Source: Sinonovacula constricta
Taxonomy: Eukaryota > Mollusca > Bivalvia > Cardiida > Solecurtidae
Assembly: GCA_007844125.1 (NCBI GenBank)
Contig: CM017568.1
Span: 7,807,573 to 7,871,572 of the forward strand
DNA length: 64,000 nt
Direction of reading: 5' to 3'
Position 1 is the stretch's first letter, and the number at the start of each line of letters is the position of its first letter. Below are positions 36,011 through 49,300 of the stretch, in pieces. The position numbers were made by a program, and so were the translations under genes. A model generated the notes under the pieces. That model was given only the letters and a program-made list of their open reading frames with translations, was not told where the DNA came from and made no database searches.

Positions 36011-38880
36011 GATGTTAAGGGTAAAAGGGACTTGATATAGCAACATGTCGGATGTTAAGAGTGAATTTGACTTAGTGTTCCAAAGTATCAGGTGCTTAGG
36101 TTGAATTTGACTTGGTGTGGCAACGTATCGGATGTTTAAGGTGAATGTGACTTGGTGTTCTAAAGTGGCGGATTTGAACGCTTAGAGTGATTTTGATTCG
36201 GTGAGAAGATGTCGGATGTTTATGGTAAATGTTACTTGGTGTGGCAACATGTCGGATGTTTAGGGTGAATGTGATTTGGTTTGGCAAAATGTCTGATTGT
36301 TATGGCGAGTGTGACTGGGTGTGGCAACATGTCGGATGTTTGACTGAATAAGACTTGATGTGGCCACATGTAAAATGTTTATGGAGAATGTGATTTGGTG
36401 TGGCAACATGTCGGATGTTCAGGGTGAACGTTACTTGGTGTGGCAGCATGTCGGATGTTTAGGGTAAATGTCATTTGGTGTGGCAACATGTCGGATGTTT
36501 AGAGTGAATTTTATTTGTGTGGCAACGTGTCGATTGTTTAGGGTGAATTTGACTGGATGAGGCAAGATGTCGGATGTTTAGAGTGAATGTGACTTGGTGA
36601 GGCAGCATTTTGAACGCTTAGGTTGAATGTGACTTAGTGTGGCAACATGTCGGATGTTTAGGGTGAATGTGACTTGGTTTGGCAACATGTCGGATGTTTA
36701 TGGTGAATGTGACTGGGTGTTGCAACATGTCGGATGTTTAGGGTGAATTTGACTGGGTGTTGCAACATGTCGGATGTTTATGGTGAATGTGACTGGGTGT
36801 TGCAACATGTCGGATGTTTAGGGTGAATGTGACTGAGTGTTGCAACATGTCGGATGTTTAGGGTGAATGTGACAGGGTGTTGCAACATGTCGGATGTTTA
36901 GGGTGATTTTTCTTGGTGTGGCAACATGTCAGATGTTCAGAGTAAATGTTATTTGGTGTAGCAATGAGTCGGATGTTTATGTTGAATATGACTTTGTGTA
37001 GCAAAATGTCGGATGTTAAGGGTGAAGGTGACTTGGTGTGGAAACATTTTGGATGTTCATGGCGAATGTGTACTTGGTGTAGCAACATTTCCGATGTTTA
37101 TGGTCAATGTGACTTGGTGTAGCAACGTATCGGATGTTTAAGGTGAATGTGACTTGGTGTAGCAACGTATCGGATGTTTAAGGTGAATGTGACTTGGTGT
37201 AGCAACGTAACGGATGTTTAGGGTAAATGTGACTTGGTGTGGCAACATGTTGAACGGTTACGGTGAATGTGACTTCGTGTGGCAACATGTCGGATGTTTA
37301 GGGTGATTTTTTCTTGGTGTGGCAACATGTCGGATGTTCAGGGTAAATGTGACTTCGTGAAGCAACCTGTCAGATGTTTAGTGTAAATGTGACTTGGTAT
37401 GGCAACATGTCGGAAGTTTAGCGTGAATGTTACTTGGTCTGGCAACATGTTGAACGCTTAGTGTGAAGGTGACTTGGTGTTTTAAAGTATCAAGTGTGTA
37501 GGGTGAATTTGACTTGGTGTGGCAACGTGTCGTATATTTAGGGTGTATGTGACTGGGCGTGGCAGCATGTCGCATTTTTCGTGTAAATGTGATTTGGTGT
37601 GGCAACATGTCGGATGTTTAGGGTGAATGTGACTTGGTGTGGCAACATGTTGAACGCTTAGGGTGAATGTGACTTGGTGTGGCAACATATCGGATGTTTC
37701 CTGTGAATGTGACTTGGTCTGGCAACATGCCGGATGTTTAGGGTGAATGTGACTTGGCAGGGCAACATGTCGGATGTTTATGGTAAATGTGACTTGGTGA
37801 TGCAACATGTAGGACGTTTAGGGTGAATGTGATTTGGTGTGGCAACAAAGGTCGGATGTTTATGGTGAATGTGACTTGCTTTGGCAATATGTCGGATGTT
37901 TAGGGTGAATGTGGCATGGTGTGGCACCATGCCGGATGTTTAGGGTGAATGTGACTTGGCAGGGCAACATGTCGGATGTTTATGGTAAATGTGACTTGGT
38001 GATGCAACATGTTGGACGTTTAGGGTAAATGTGACTTGGTGTGGCAACAAAGGTCGGATGTTTAGGGTGAGTGTGAGTTGCTAGGGCAACATGTCGGATG
38101 TTTAGGGTGAATGTGACTTGGTGTGGCAACATGTTGAACGCTTAGAGTGAATGTGACTTGGTGTGGCAACATGTCGGATGTTTAGGGTGAATGTGGCATG
38201 GTGTGACAACATGCCGGATGTTTAGGGTGAATGTGACTTGGCAGGGCAACATGCCGGATGTTTAGGGTGAATGTGACTTGGCAGGGCAACATGCCGGATG
38301 TTTAGGGTGAATGTGACTTAGCAGGGCAACATGTAGGATGTTTATGGTAAATGTGCCTTGGTGATGCAACATGTAGGACGTTTAGGGTGAATGTGATTTG
38401 GTGTGGCAACAAAGGTCGGATGTTTAGGGTGAATGTGATTTGGTGTGGCAACAAAGGTCGGATGTTTATGGTGAATGTAACTTGCTTTGGCAATATGTCG
38501 GATGTTTAGGGTGAATGTGGCATGGTGTGGCAACATGTCGGCTGTTTATGGTGAATGTGACTTGGTTTGGCAACATGTCGGCTGTTTATGGCGAATGTGA
38601 CTTGGTATGGCAACATGTCGCATGTTTAGGATAAATGGGACTCAGTGTGATAACATGTAGGATGTTTATGGTGAATATGACTTTGTGTAGCAACATGTCG
38701 GATGTTCAAGGTAAATGTGAAGTAGTGTGGCAAGATGTTAGACGATTAGGGTAAATGTGATTTGGTGTAGCAACATTTCGGATGTTTATGGTACATGTGA
38801 CTTGGTGTGGCATCATGTCTGGTATTTATGGTCAATGTGACTTGGTTTGGCAACATGTCGTAGGAAGCGTGTGAATGTCA
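36011..38880. repeat. 40-bp array, diverged block with indels
   Basis: Mixed units with many private changes and phase shifts, including TTCCAAAGTATCAGG, TTGAACGCTTAGG and units with an extra three bases (CAACAAAGGTCGGATG at about 37843, 38046, 38407 and 38449). A local repeat of the GGCAGGGCAACATGCCGG unit lies at 37937-38340. This looks older than the flanking uniform blocks. Confidence 0.85.
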
Positions 38881-40330
38881 CTTGGTGTAGCAACATGTCG
38901 GGTGTTCAGCGTAAATGTGACCTGGTGTGGCAACATGTCGGGTGTTTAGGGTGAATGTGACCTGGTCTGGCAACATGTTGGATGTTTAGGGTGAATGTGA
39001 CCGAGTGGTGCAGCATGTCGGATGTTGAGGGTAAATGTCACCTGGTGTGGCAACATGTCGGGTGTTCAGCGTAAATGTGACCTGGTGTGGCAACATGTCG
39101 GATGTTTAGGGTGAATGTGACCTGGTCTGGCAACATGTTGGATGTTTAGGGTGAATGTGACCGAGTGTTGCAGCATGTCGGATGTTGAGGGTGAATGTGA
39201 CCTGGTCTGGCAACATGTTGGATGTTTAGGGTGAATTTGACTGAGTGTTGCAACATGTCGGATGTTTAGGGTGAATGTGACTGAGTGTTGCAACATGTCG
39301 GATGTTAAGGGTGAATGTGACTGGGTGTTGCAACATGTCGGATGTTTAGGGTGAATGTGACTGAGTGTTGCAACATGTTGGATGTTTAGGGTGAATGTGA
39401 CTTGGTCTGGCAACATGTCGGATGTTCAGGGTGAATGTGACTGAGTGTTGCAACATGTCGGATGTTTAGGGTGAATGTGACTGAGTGTTGCAACATGTCG
39501 GATGTTTAGGGTGAATGTGACCTAATCTGGCAACATGTCGGATGTTTCGGGTGAATGTGACTGAGTGCTGCAACATGTCGTATGTTTAGGGTGAATGTGA
39601 CCTGGTGTGGCAACATGTCGGATGTTTAGGGTGAATGTGACCTGGTCTGGCAACATGTTGGATGTTTAGGGTGAATGTGACCGAGTGTTGCAGCATGTCG
39701 GATGTTGAGGGTGAATGTGACCTGGTCTGGCAACATGGTGGATGTTTAGGGTGAATTTGACTAAGTGTTGCAATATGTCGGATGTTTAGGGTGAATGTGA
39801 CTGAGTGTTGCAACATGTCGGATGTTGAGGGTGAATGTGACAGGGTGTTGCAACATGTCGGATGTTTAGGGTGAATGTGACTGAGTGTTGCAACATGTTG
39901 GATGTTTAGGGTGAATGTGACTTGGTCTGGCAACATGTCGGATGTTTAGGGTGAATGTGACTGAGTGTTGCAACATGTCGGATGTTTAGGGTGAATGTGA
40001 CTGAGTGTTGCAACATGTCGGATGTTTAGGGTGAATGTGACCTAATCTGGCAACATGTCGGATGTTTCGGGTGAATGTGACTGAGTGCTGCAACATGTCG
40101 GATGTTTAGGGTGAATGTGACTTGGTCTGGCAACATGTCGAATGTTTATGGTCCATGTGAATGAGTGTTGCAACATGTCGGATGTTGAGGGTGAATGTGA
40201 CCTAATCTGGCAACATGTCGGATGTTTACGGTGAATGTGACTGAGTGTTGCAACATGTCGGATGTTGAGGGTGAATGTGACCTAGTCTGGCAACATGTCG
40301 GATGTTTAGGGTCCATGTGACTTGGTGAGG
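38881..40330. repeat. 40-bp array, block with 520-bp tandem copies
   Basis: Units of the CTGAGTGTTGCAACATG, CCTGGTCTGGCAACATG and CCTAATCTGGCAACATG types. The run beginning at about 39061 is repeated at about 39581 (offset 520 bp, 13 units), with several substitutions. A shorter related start is at 38921. Confidence 0.85.
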
Positions 40331-43300
40331 CAACATGTCGGATGTTTAGGGTGAATGTGACTGAGTGTTGCAACATGTCGGATGTTTCGGGTGAATGTGA
40401 CTGAGTGTTGCAACATGTTGGATGTTTAGGGTGAATGTGACTGAGTGCTGCAACATGTCGGATGTTTAGGGTGAATGTGACTTGGTCTGGCAACATGTCG
40501 GATGTTTAGGGTGAATGTGACTTGGTCGGGCAACAAGTCGGATGTTGAGGGTGAATGTGACTTGGTCTGGCAACATGTCGGATGTTTAGGGTGAATGTGA
40601 CTTGGTCTGGCAACATGTCGGATGTTGAGGGTGAATGTGACCTAATCTGGCAACATGTCGGATGTTGAGGGTGAATGTGACTTGGTGAGGCAACATGTCG
40701 GATGTTTAGGGTGAATGTGACTGAGTGTTGCAACATGTCGGATGTTTAGGGTGAATGCGACTTGGTCTGGCAACATGTCGGATGTTTAGGGTGAATGTGA
40801 CTTGGTCTGGCAACAAGTCGGATGTTTAGGGTCCATGTGACTTGGTGAGGCAACATGTCGGATGTTTAGGGTGAATGTGACTGAGTGTAGCAAAATGTCG
40901 GATGTTTAGGGTCCATGTGACTTCGTGAGGCGACATTTCGGATGTTTAGGGTGAATGTGACTGTGTGTAGCAAAATGTCGGATGTTTAGGGTGAATGTGA
41001 CTAAGTGTTGCAACATGTCGGATGTTTAGGGTGAATGTGACTTGGTCTGGCAACATGTCGGATGTTTAGGGTTAATGTGATTTGTTGTGAGAAGATGTCG
41101 GATGTTTAGGGTGAATGTGACAGAGTGTAGCAAAATGTCGGATTTTTACAGTGAATGTGACTGAGTGTTGCAACATGTCGGATGTTTAGGGTGAATGTGA
41201 CTTGGTCTGGCGACATGTCGGATGTTTAGGGTCCATGTGACTTGGTGAGGCGACATGTCGGATGTTTAGGGTGAATGTGACTTGGTCTGGCAACATGTCG
41301 GATGTTTAGGGTGAATGTGACTGAGTGTTGCAACATGTCGGATGTTTCGGGTGAATGTGACTGAGTGTAGCAAAATGTCGGATGTTTACGGTGAATGTGA
41401 CTGAGTGTAGCAACATGTCGGATGTTTACGGTGAATGTGACTGAGTGTAGCAAAATGTCGGATGTTTACGGTGAATGTGACTGAGTGTTGCAACATGTCG
41501 GATGTTTAGGGTGAATGTGACTTGGTCTGGCAACATGTCGGATGTTTAGGGTGAATGTGACTTGGTCTGGCAACATGTCGGATGTTTAGGGTGAATGTGA
41601 CTTGGTCTGGCAACATGTCGGATGTTTACGGTGAATGTGACTGAGTGTTGCAACATGTCGGATGTTTAGGGTGAATGTGACTGAGTGTTGCAACATGTCG
41701 GATGTTTAGGGTGAATGTGACTTGGTCTGGCAACATGTCGGATGTTGAGGGTGAATGTGACTTGGTCTGGCAACATGTCGGATGTTTACGGTGAATGTGA
41801 CTGAGTGTAGCAAAATGTCGGATGTTTACGGTGAATGTGACTGAGTGTTGCAACATGTCGGATGTTTCGGGTGAATGTGACTGAGTGTAGCAAAATGTCG
41901 GATGTTTACGGTGAATGTGACTGAGTGTAGCAAAATGTCGGATGTTTAGGGTGAATGTGACTTGGTCTGGCAACATGTCGGATGTTTAGGGTTAATGTGA
42001 TTTGTTGTGAGAAGATGTCGGATGTTTAGGGTGAATGTGACTGAGTGTAGCAAAATGTCGGATGTTTACGGTGAATGTGACTGAGTGTTGCAACATGTCG
42101 GATGTTTAGGGTGAATGTGACTTGGTCTGGCGACATGTCGGATGTTTAGGGTGAATGTGACTTGGTCTGGCAACATGTCGGATGTTTAGGGTCCATGTGA
42201 CTTGGTGAGGCGACATGTCGGATGTTTAGGGTGAATGTGACTTGGTCTGGCAACATGTCGGATGTTTAGTGTGAATGTGACTTGGTCTGGCAACATGTCG
42301 GATGTTGAGGGTGAATGTGACTTGGTCTGGCAACATGTCGGATGTTTAGAGTGAATGTGACTTGGTCTGGCAACATGTCGGATGTTGAGGGTGAATGTGA
42401 CCTAATCTGGCAACATGTCGGATGTTTAGGGTCCATGTGACTTGGTGAGGCAAGATGTCGGATGTTTAGGGTGAATGTGACTTCGTGAGGCGACATTTCG
42501 GATGTTTAGGGTGAATATGACTGTGTGTAGCAAAATGTCAGATGTTTAGGGTGAATGTGACTAAGTGTTGCAACATGTCGGATGTTTAGGGTGAATGTGA
42601 CTTGGTCTGGCAACATGTCGGATGTTTAGGGTGAATGTAACTTGGTCTGGCAACATGTCGGATGTTTAGGGTCCATGTGACTTCGTGAGGCGACATTTCG
42701 GATGTTTAAGGTGAATGTGACTGTGTGTAGCAAAATGTCAGATGTTTAGGGTGAATGTGACTAAGTGTTGCAACATGTCGGATGTTTAGGGTGAATGTGA
42801 CTTGGTCTGGCAACATGTCGGATGTTTAGGGTGAATGTAACTTGGTCTGGCAACATGTCGGATGTTTAGGGTCCATGTGACTTCGTGAGGCGACATTTCG
42901 GATGTTTAGGGTGAATGTGACTGTGTGTAGCAAAATGTCGGATGTTTAGGGTGAATGTGACTGAGTGTTGCAACATGTCGGATGTTTAGGGTGAATGTGA
43001 CTTGGTCTGGCAACATGTCGGATGTTTAGGGTTAATGTGATTTGTTGTGAGAAGATGTCGGATGTTTAGGGTGAATGTGACTGAGTGTAGCAAAATGTCG
43101 GATGTTTACGGTGAATGTGACTGAGTGTTGCAACATGTCGGATGTTTAGGGTGAATGTGACTTAGTCTGGCGACATGTCGGATGTTTAGGGTGAATGTGA
43201 CTTGGTCTGGCAACATGTCGGATGTTTAGGGTCCATGTGACTTGGTGAGGCGACATGTCGGATGTTTAGGGTGAATGTGACTTGGTCTGGCAACATGTCG

Positions 43301-46300
43301 GATGTTTAGTGTGAATGTGACTTGGTCTGGCAACATGTCGGATGTTGAGGGTGAATGTGACTTGGTCTGGCAACATGTCGGATGTTTAGAGTGAATGTGA
43401 CTTGGTCTGGCAACATGTCGGATGTTGAGGGTGAATGTGACCTAATCTGGCAACATGTCGGATGTTTAGGGTCCATGTGACTTGGTGAGGCAAGATGTCG
43501 GATGTTTAGGGTGAATGTGACTGAGTGTTGCAACATGTCGGATGTTTAGGGTGAATGTGACTGAGTGTTGCAACATGTCGGATGTTGAGGGTGAATGTGA
43601 CCTAATCTGGCAACATGTCGGATGTTTAGGGTGAATGTGACTTGGTGAGGCAACATGTCGGATGTTTAGGGTGAATGTGACTTGGTGAGGAAACATGTCG
43701 GATGTTTACGGTGAATGTGACTGAGTGTTGCAACATGTCGGATGTTTAGGGTGAATGTGACTTGGTCTGGCAACATGTCGGATGTTTAGGGTGAATGTGA
43801 CTTGGTGAGGCGACATGTCGGATGTTTAGGGTGAATGTGACTTGTTGAGGCAACATGTCGGATGTTTAGGGTGAATGTGACTGAGTGTTGCAACATGTCG
43901 GATGTTTAGGGTGAATGTGACTTGGTCTGGCAACATGTCGGATGTTTAGGGTGAATGTGACTTGGTCTGGCAACATGTCGGATGTTTATGGTCCATGTGA
44001 CTTGGTGAGGCAACATGTCGGATGTTTAGGGTGAATGTGACTGAGTGTAGCAAAATGTCGGATGTTTAGGGTGAATGTGACTTGGTCTGGCAACATGTCG
44101 GATGTTTAGGGTTAATGTGATTTGTTCTGAGAAGATGTCGGATGTTTACGGTGAATGTGACTGAGTGTAGCAAAATGTCGGATGTTTACGGTGAATGTGA
44201 CTGAGTGTTGCAAAATGTCGGATGTTTACGGTGAATGTGACTGAGTGTTGCAACATGTCGGATGTTTACGGTGAATGTGACTGAGTGTTGCAACATGTCG
44301 GATGTTTAGGGTGAATGTGACTTGGTCTGGCGACATGTCGGATGTTTAGGGTCCATGTGACTTGGTGAGGCGACATGTCGGATGTTTAGGGTGAATGTGA
44401 CTGAGTGTAGCAAAATGTCGGATGTTTACGGTGAATGTGATTGAGTGTTGCAACATGTCGGATGTTTAGGGTGAATGTGACTTGGTCTGGCAACATGTCG
44501 GATGTTTAGGGTCCATGTGACTTGGTGAGGCGACATGTCGGATGTTTAGGGTGAATGTGACTGAGTGTTGCAAAATGTCGGATGTTTAGGGTGAATGTGA
44601 CTTTGTCTGGCAACATGTCGGATGTTTAGGGTGAATGTGACTGAGTGTTGCAAAATGTCGGATGTTTAGGGTGAATGTGACTGAGTGTTGCAACATGTCG
44701 GATGTTTAGGGTGAATGTGACTGAGTGTTGCAACATGTCGGATGTTTAGGGTGAATGTGACTGAGTGTTGCAAAATGTCGGATGTTTCGGGTGAATATGA
44801 CTGAGTGCTGCAACATGTCGGATGCTTAGGGTGAATGTGACTTGGTCTGGCAACATGTCGGATGTTTAGGGTGAATGTGACTGAGTGTTGCAACATGTCG
44901 GATGTTTCGGGTGAATGTGACTGAGTGTTGCAACATGTCGGATGTTTACGGTGAATGTGACTGAGTGTTGCAACATGTCGGATGTTGAGGGTGAATGTGA
45001 CCTGGTCTGGCAACATGTCGGATGTTTAGGGTCCATGTGACTTGGTGAGGCAACATGTCGGATGTTTAGGGTGAATGTGACTGAGTGTTGCAACATGTCG
45101 GATGTTTCGGGTGAATGTGACTGAGTGTTGCAACATGTCGGATGTTTAGGGTGAATGTGACTGAGTGTTGCAACATGTCGGATGTTTAGGGTGAATGTGA
45201 CTTGGTCTGGCAACATGTCGGATGTTTAGGGTTAATGTGACTTGGTAAGGCGACATGTCGGATGTTTAGGGTGAATGTGACCTAATCTGGCAACATGTCG
45301 GATGTTGAGGGTGAATGTGACCTAATCTGGCAACATGTCGGATGTTGAGGGTGAATGTGACCTAATCTGGCAACATGTCGGATGTTTAGGGTGAATGTGA
45401 CCTAATCTGGCAACATGTCGGATGTTGAGGGTGAATATGACCTAATCTGGCAACATGTCGGATGTTCAGGGTGAATGTGACTTGGTCTGGCAACATGTCG
45501 GATGTTGAGGGTGAATGTGACCTAATCTGGCAACATGTCGGATGTTTAGGGTCCATTTGACTTGGTGAGGCAACATGTCGGATGTTTAGGGTGAATGTGA
45601 CTGAGTGTTGCAACATGTCGGATGTTTAGGGTGAATGTGACTTGGTCTGGCAACATGTCGGATGTTTAGGGTTAATGTGACTTGGTCTGGCAACATGTCG
45701 GATGTTGAGGGTGAATGTGACCTAATCTGGCAACATGTCGGATGTTTAGGGTGAATGTGACCTAATCTGGCAACGTGTCGGATGTTTAGAGTGAATGTGA
45801 CCTGGTCTAGCAACATGTCGGATGTTGAGGGTGAATGTGACCTAATCTGGCAACATGTCGGATGTTTACGGTGAATGTGACCTGGTGTGGCAACATGTCG
45901 GATGTTTAGGGTGAATGTGACTTGGTCTGGCAACTTGTCGGATGTTTAGGGTCCATGTGACTTGGTGGGGCGACATGTCGGATGTTTAGGGTGAATGTGA
46001 CTGAGTGTTGCAAAATGTCGGATGTTTAGGGTGAATGTGACTTGGACTGGCAACATGTCGGATGTTTAGGGTGAATGTGACTGAGTGTTGCAACATGTCG
46101 GATGTTTCGGGTGAATGTGACTGAGTGTTGCAACATGTTGGATGTTTAGGGTGAATGTGACTGAGTGCTGCAACATGTCGGATGTTTAGGGTGAATGTGA
46201 CTTGGTCTGGCAACATGTCGGATGTTTAGGGTGAATGTGACTTGGTCGGGCAACAAGTCGGATGTTGAGGGTGAATGTGACTTGGTCTGGCAACATGTCG

Positions 46301-49300
46301 GATGTTTAGGGTGAATGTGACTTGGTCTGGCAACATGTCGGATGTTGAGGGTGAATGTGACCTAATCTGGCAACATGTCGGATGTTGAGGGTGAATGTGA
46401 CTTGGTGAGGCAACATGTCGGATGTTTAGGGTGAATGTGACTGAGTGTTGCAACATGTCGGATGTTTAGGGTGAATGCGACTTGGTCTGGCAACATGTCG
46501 GATGTTTAGGGTGAATGTGACTTGGTCTGGCAACAAGTCGGATGTTTAGGGTCCATGTGACTTGGTGAGGCAACATGTCGGATGTTTAGGGTGAATGTGA
46601 CTGAGTGTAGCAAAATGTCGGATGTTTAGGGTCCATGTGACTTCGTGAGGCGACATTTCGGATGTTTAGGGTGAATGTGACTGTGTGTAGCAAAATGTCG
46701 GATGTTTAGGGTGAATGTGACTAAGTGTTGCAACATGTCGGATGTTTAGGGTGAATGTGACTTGGTCTGGCAACATGTCGGATGTTTAGGGTTAATGTGA
46801 TTTGTTGTGAGAAGATGTCGGATGTTTAGGGTGAATGTGACAGAGTGTAGCAAAATGTCGGATTTTTACAGTGAATGTGACTGAGTGTTGCAACATGTCG
46901 GATGTTTAGGGTGAATGTGACTTGGTCTGGCGACATGTCGGATGTTTAGGGTCCATGTGACTTGGTGAGGCGACATGTCGGATGTTTAGGGTGAATGTGA
47001 CTTGGTCTGGCAACATGTCGGATGTTTAGGGTGAATGTGACTGAGTGTTGCAACATGTCGGATGTTTCGGGTGAATGTGACTGAGTGTAGCAAAATGTCG
47101 GATGTTTACGGTGAATGTGACTGAGTGTAGCAACATGTCGGATGTTTACGGTGAATGTGACTGAGTGTAGCAAAATGTCGGATGTTTACGGTGAATGTGA
47201 CTGAGTGTTGCAACATGTCGGATGTTTAGGGTGAATGTGACTTGGTCTGGCAACATGTCGGATGTTTAGGGTGAATGTGACTTGGTCTGGCAACATGTCG
47301 GATGTTTAGGGTGAATGTGACTTGGTCTGGCAACATGTCGGATGTTTACGGTGAATGTGACTGAGTGTTGCAACATGTCGGATGTTTAGGGTGAATGTGA
47401 CTGAGTGTTGCAACATGTCGGATGTTTAGGGTGAATGTGACTTGGTCTGGCAACATGTCGGATGTTGAGGGTGAATGTGACTTGGTCTGGCAACATGTCG
47501 GATGTTTACGGTGAATGTGACTGAGTGTAGCAAAATGTCGGATGTTTACGGTGAATGTGACTGAGTGTTGCAACATGTCGGATGTTTCGGGTGAATGTGA
47601 CTGAGTGTAGCAAAATGTCGGATGTTTACGGTGAATGTGACTGAGTGTAGCAAAATGTCGGATGTTTAGGGTGAATGTGACTTGGTCTGGCAACATGTCG
47701 GATGTTTAGGGTTAATGTGATTTGTTGTGAGAAGATGTCGGATGTTTAGGGTGAATGTGACTGAGTGTAGCAAAATGTCGGATGTTTACGGTGAATGTGA
47801 CTGAGTGTTGCAACATGTCGGATGTTTAGGGTGAATGTGACTTGGTCTGGCGACATGTCGGATGTTTAGGGTGAATGTGACTTGGTCTGGCAACATGTCG
47901 GATGTTTAGGGTCCATGTGACTTGGTGAGGCGACATGTCGGATGTTTAGGGTGAATGTGACTTGGTCTGGCAACATGTCGGATGTTTAGTGTGAATGTGA
48001 CTTGGTCTGGCAACATGTCGGATGTTGAGGGTGAATGTGACTTGGTCTGGCAACATGTCGGATGTTTAGAGTGAATGTGACTTGGTCTGGCAACATGTCG
48101 GATGTTGAGGGTGAATGTGACCTAATCTGGCAACATGTCGGATGTTTAGGGTCCATGTGACTTGGTGAGGCAAGATGTCGGATGTTTAGGGTGAATGTGA
48201 CTTCGTGAGGCGACATTTCGGATGTTTAGGGTGAATATGACTGTGTGTAGCAAAATGTCAGATGTTTAGGGTGAATGTGACTAAGTGTTGCAACATGTCG
48301 GATGTTTAGGGTGAATGTGACTTGGTCTGGCAACATGTCGGATGTTTAGGGTGAATGTAACTTGGTCTGGCAACATGTCGGATGTTTAGGGTCCATGTGA
48401 CTTCGTGAGGCGACATTTCGGATGTTTAAGGTGAATGTGACTGTGTGTAGCAAAATGTCAGATGTTTAGGGTGAATGTGACTAAGTGTTGCAACATGTCG
48501 GATGTTTAGGGTGAATGTGACTTGGTCTGGCAACATGTCGGATGTTTAGGGTGAATGTAACTTGGTCTGGCAACATGTCGGATGTTTAGGGTCCATGTGA
48601 CTTCGTGAGGCGACATTTCGGATGTTTAGGGTGAATGTGACTGTGTGTAGCAAAATGTCGGATGTTTAGGGTGAATGTGACTGAGTGTTGCAACATGTCG
48701 GATGTTTAGGGTGAATGTGACTTGGTCTGGCAACATGTCGGATGTTTAGGGTTAATGTGATTTGTTGTGAGAAGATGTCGGATGTTTAGGGTGAATGTGA
48801 CTGAGTGTAGCAAAATGTCGGATGTTTACGGTGAATGTGACTGAGTGTTGCAACATGTCGGATGTTTAGGGTGAATGTGACTTAGTCTGGCGACATGTCG
48901 GATGTTTAGGGTGAATGTGACTTGGTCTGGCAACATGTCGGATGTTTAGGGTCCATGTGACTTGGTGAGGCGACATGTCGGATGTTTAGGGTGAATGTGA
49001 CTTGGTCTGGCAACATGTCGGATGTTTAGTGTGAATGTGACTTGGTCTGGCAACATGTCGGATGTTGAGGGTGAATGTGACTTGGTCTGGCAACATGTCG
49101 GATGTTTAGAGTGAATGTGACTTGGTCTGGCAACATGTCGGATGTTGAGGGTGAATGTGACCTAATCTGGCAACATGTCGGATGTTTAGGGTCCATGTGA
49201 CTTGGTGAGGCAAGATGTCGGATGTTTAGGGTGAATGTGACTGAGTGTTGCAACATGTCGGATGTTTAGGGTGAATGTGACTGAGTGTTGCAACATGTCG

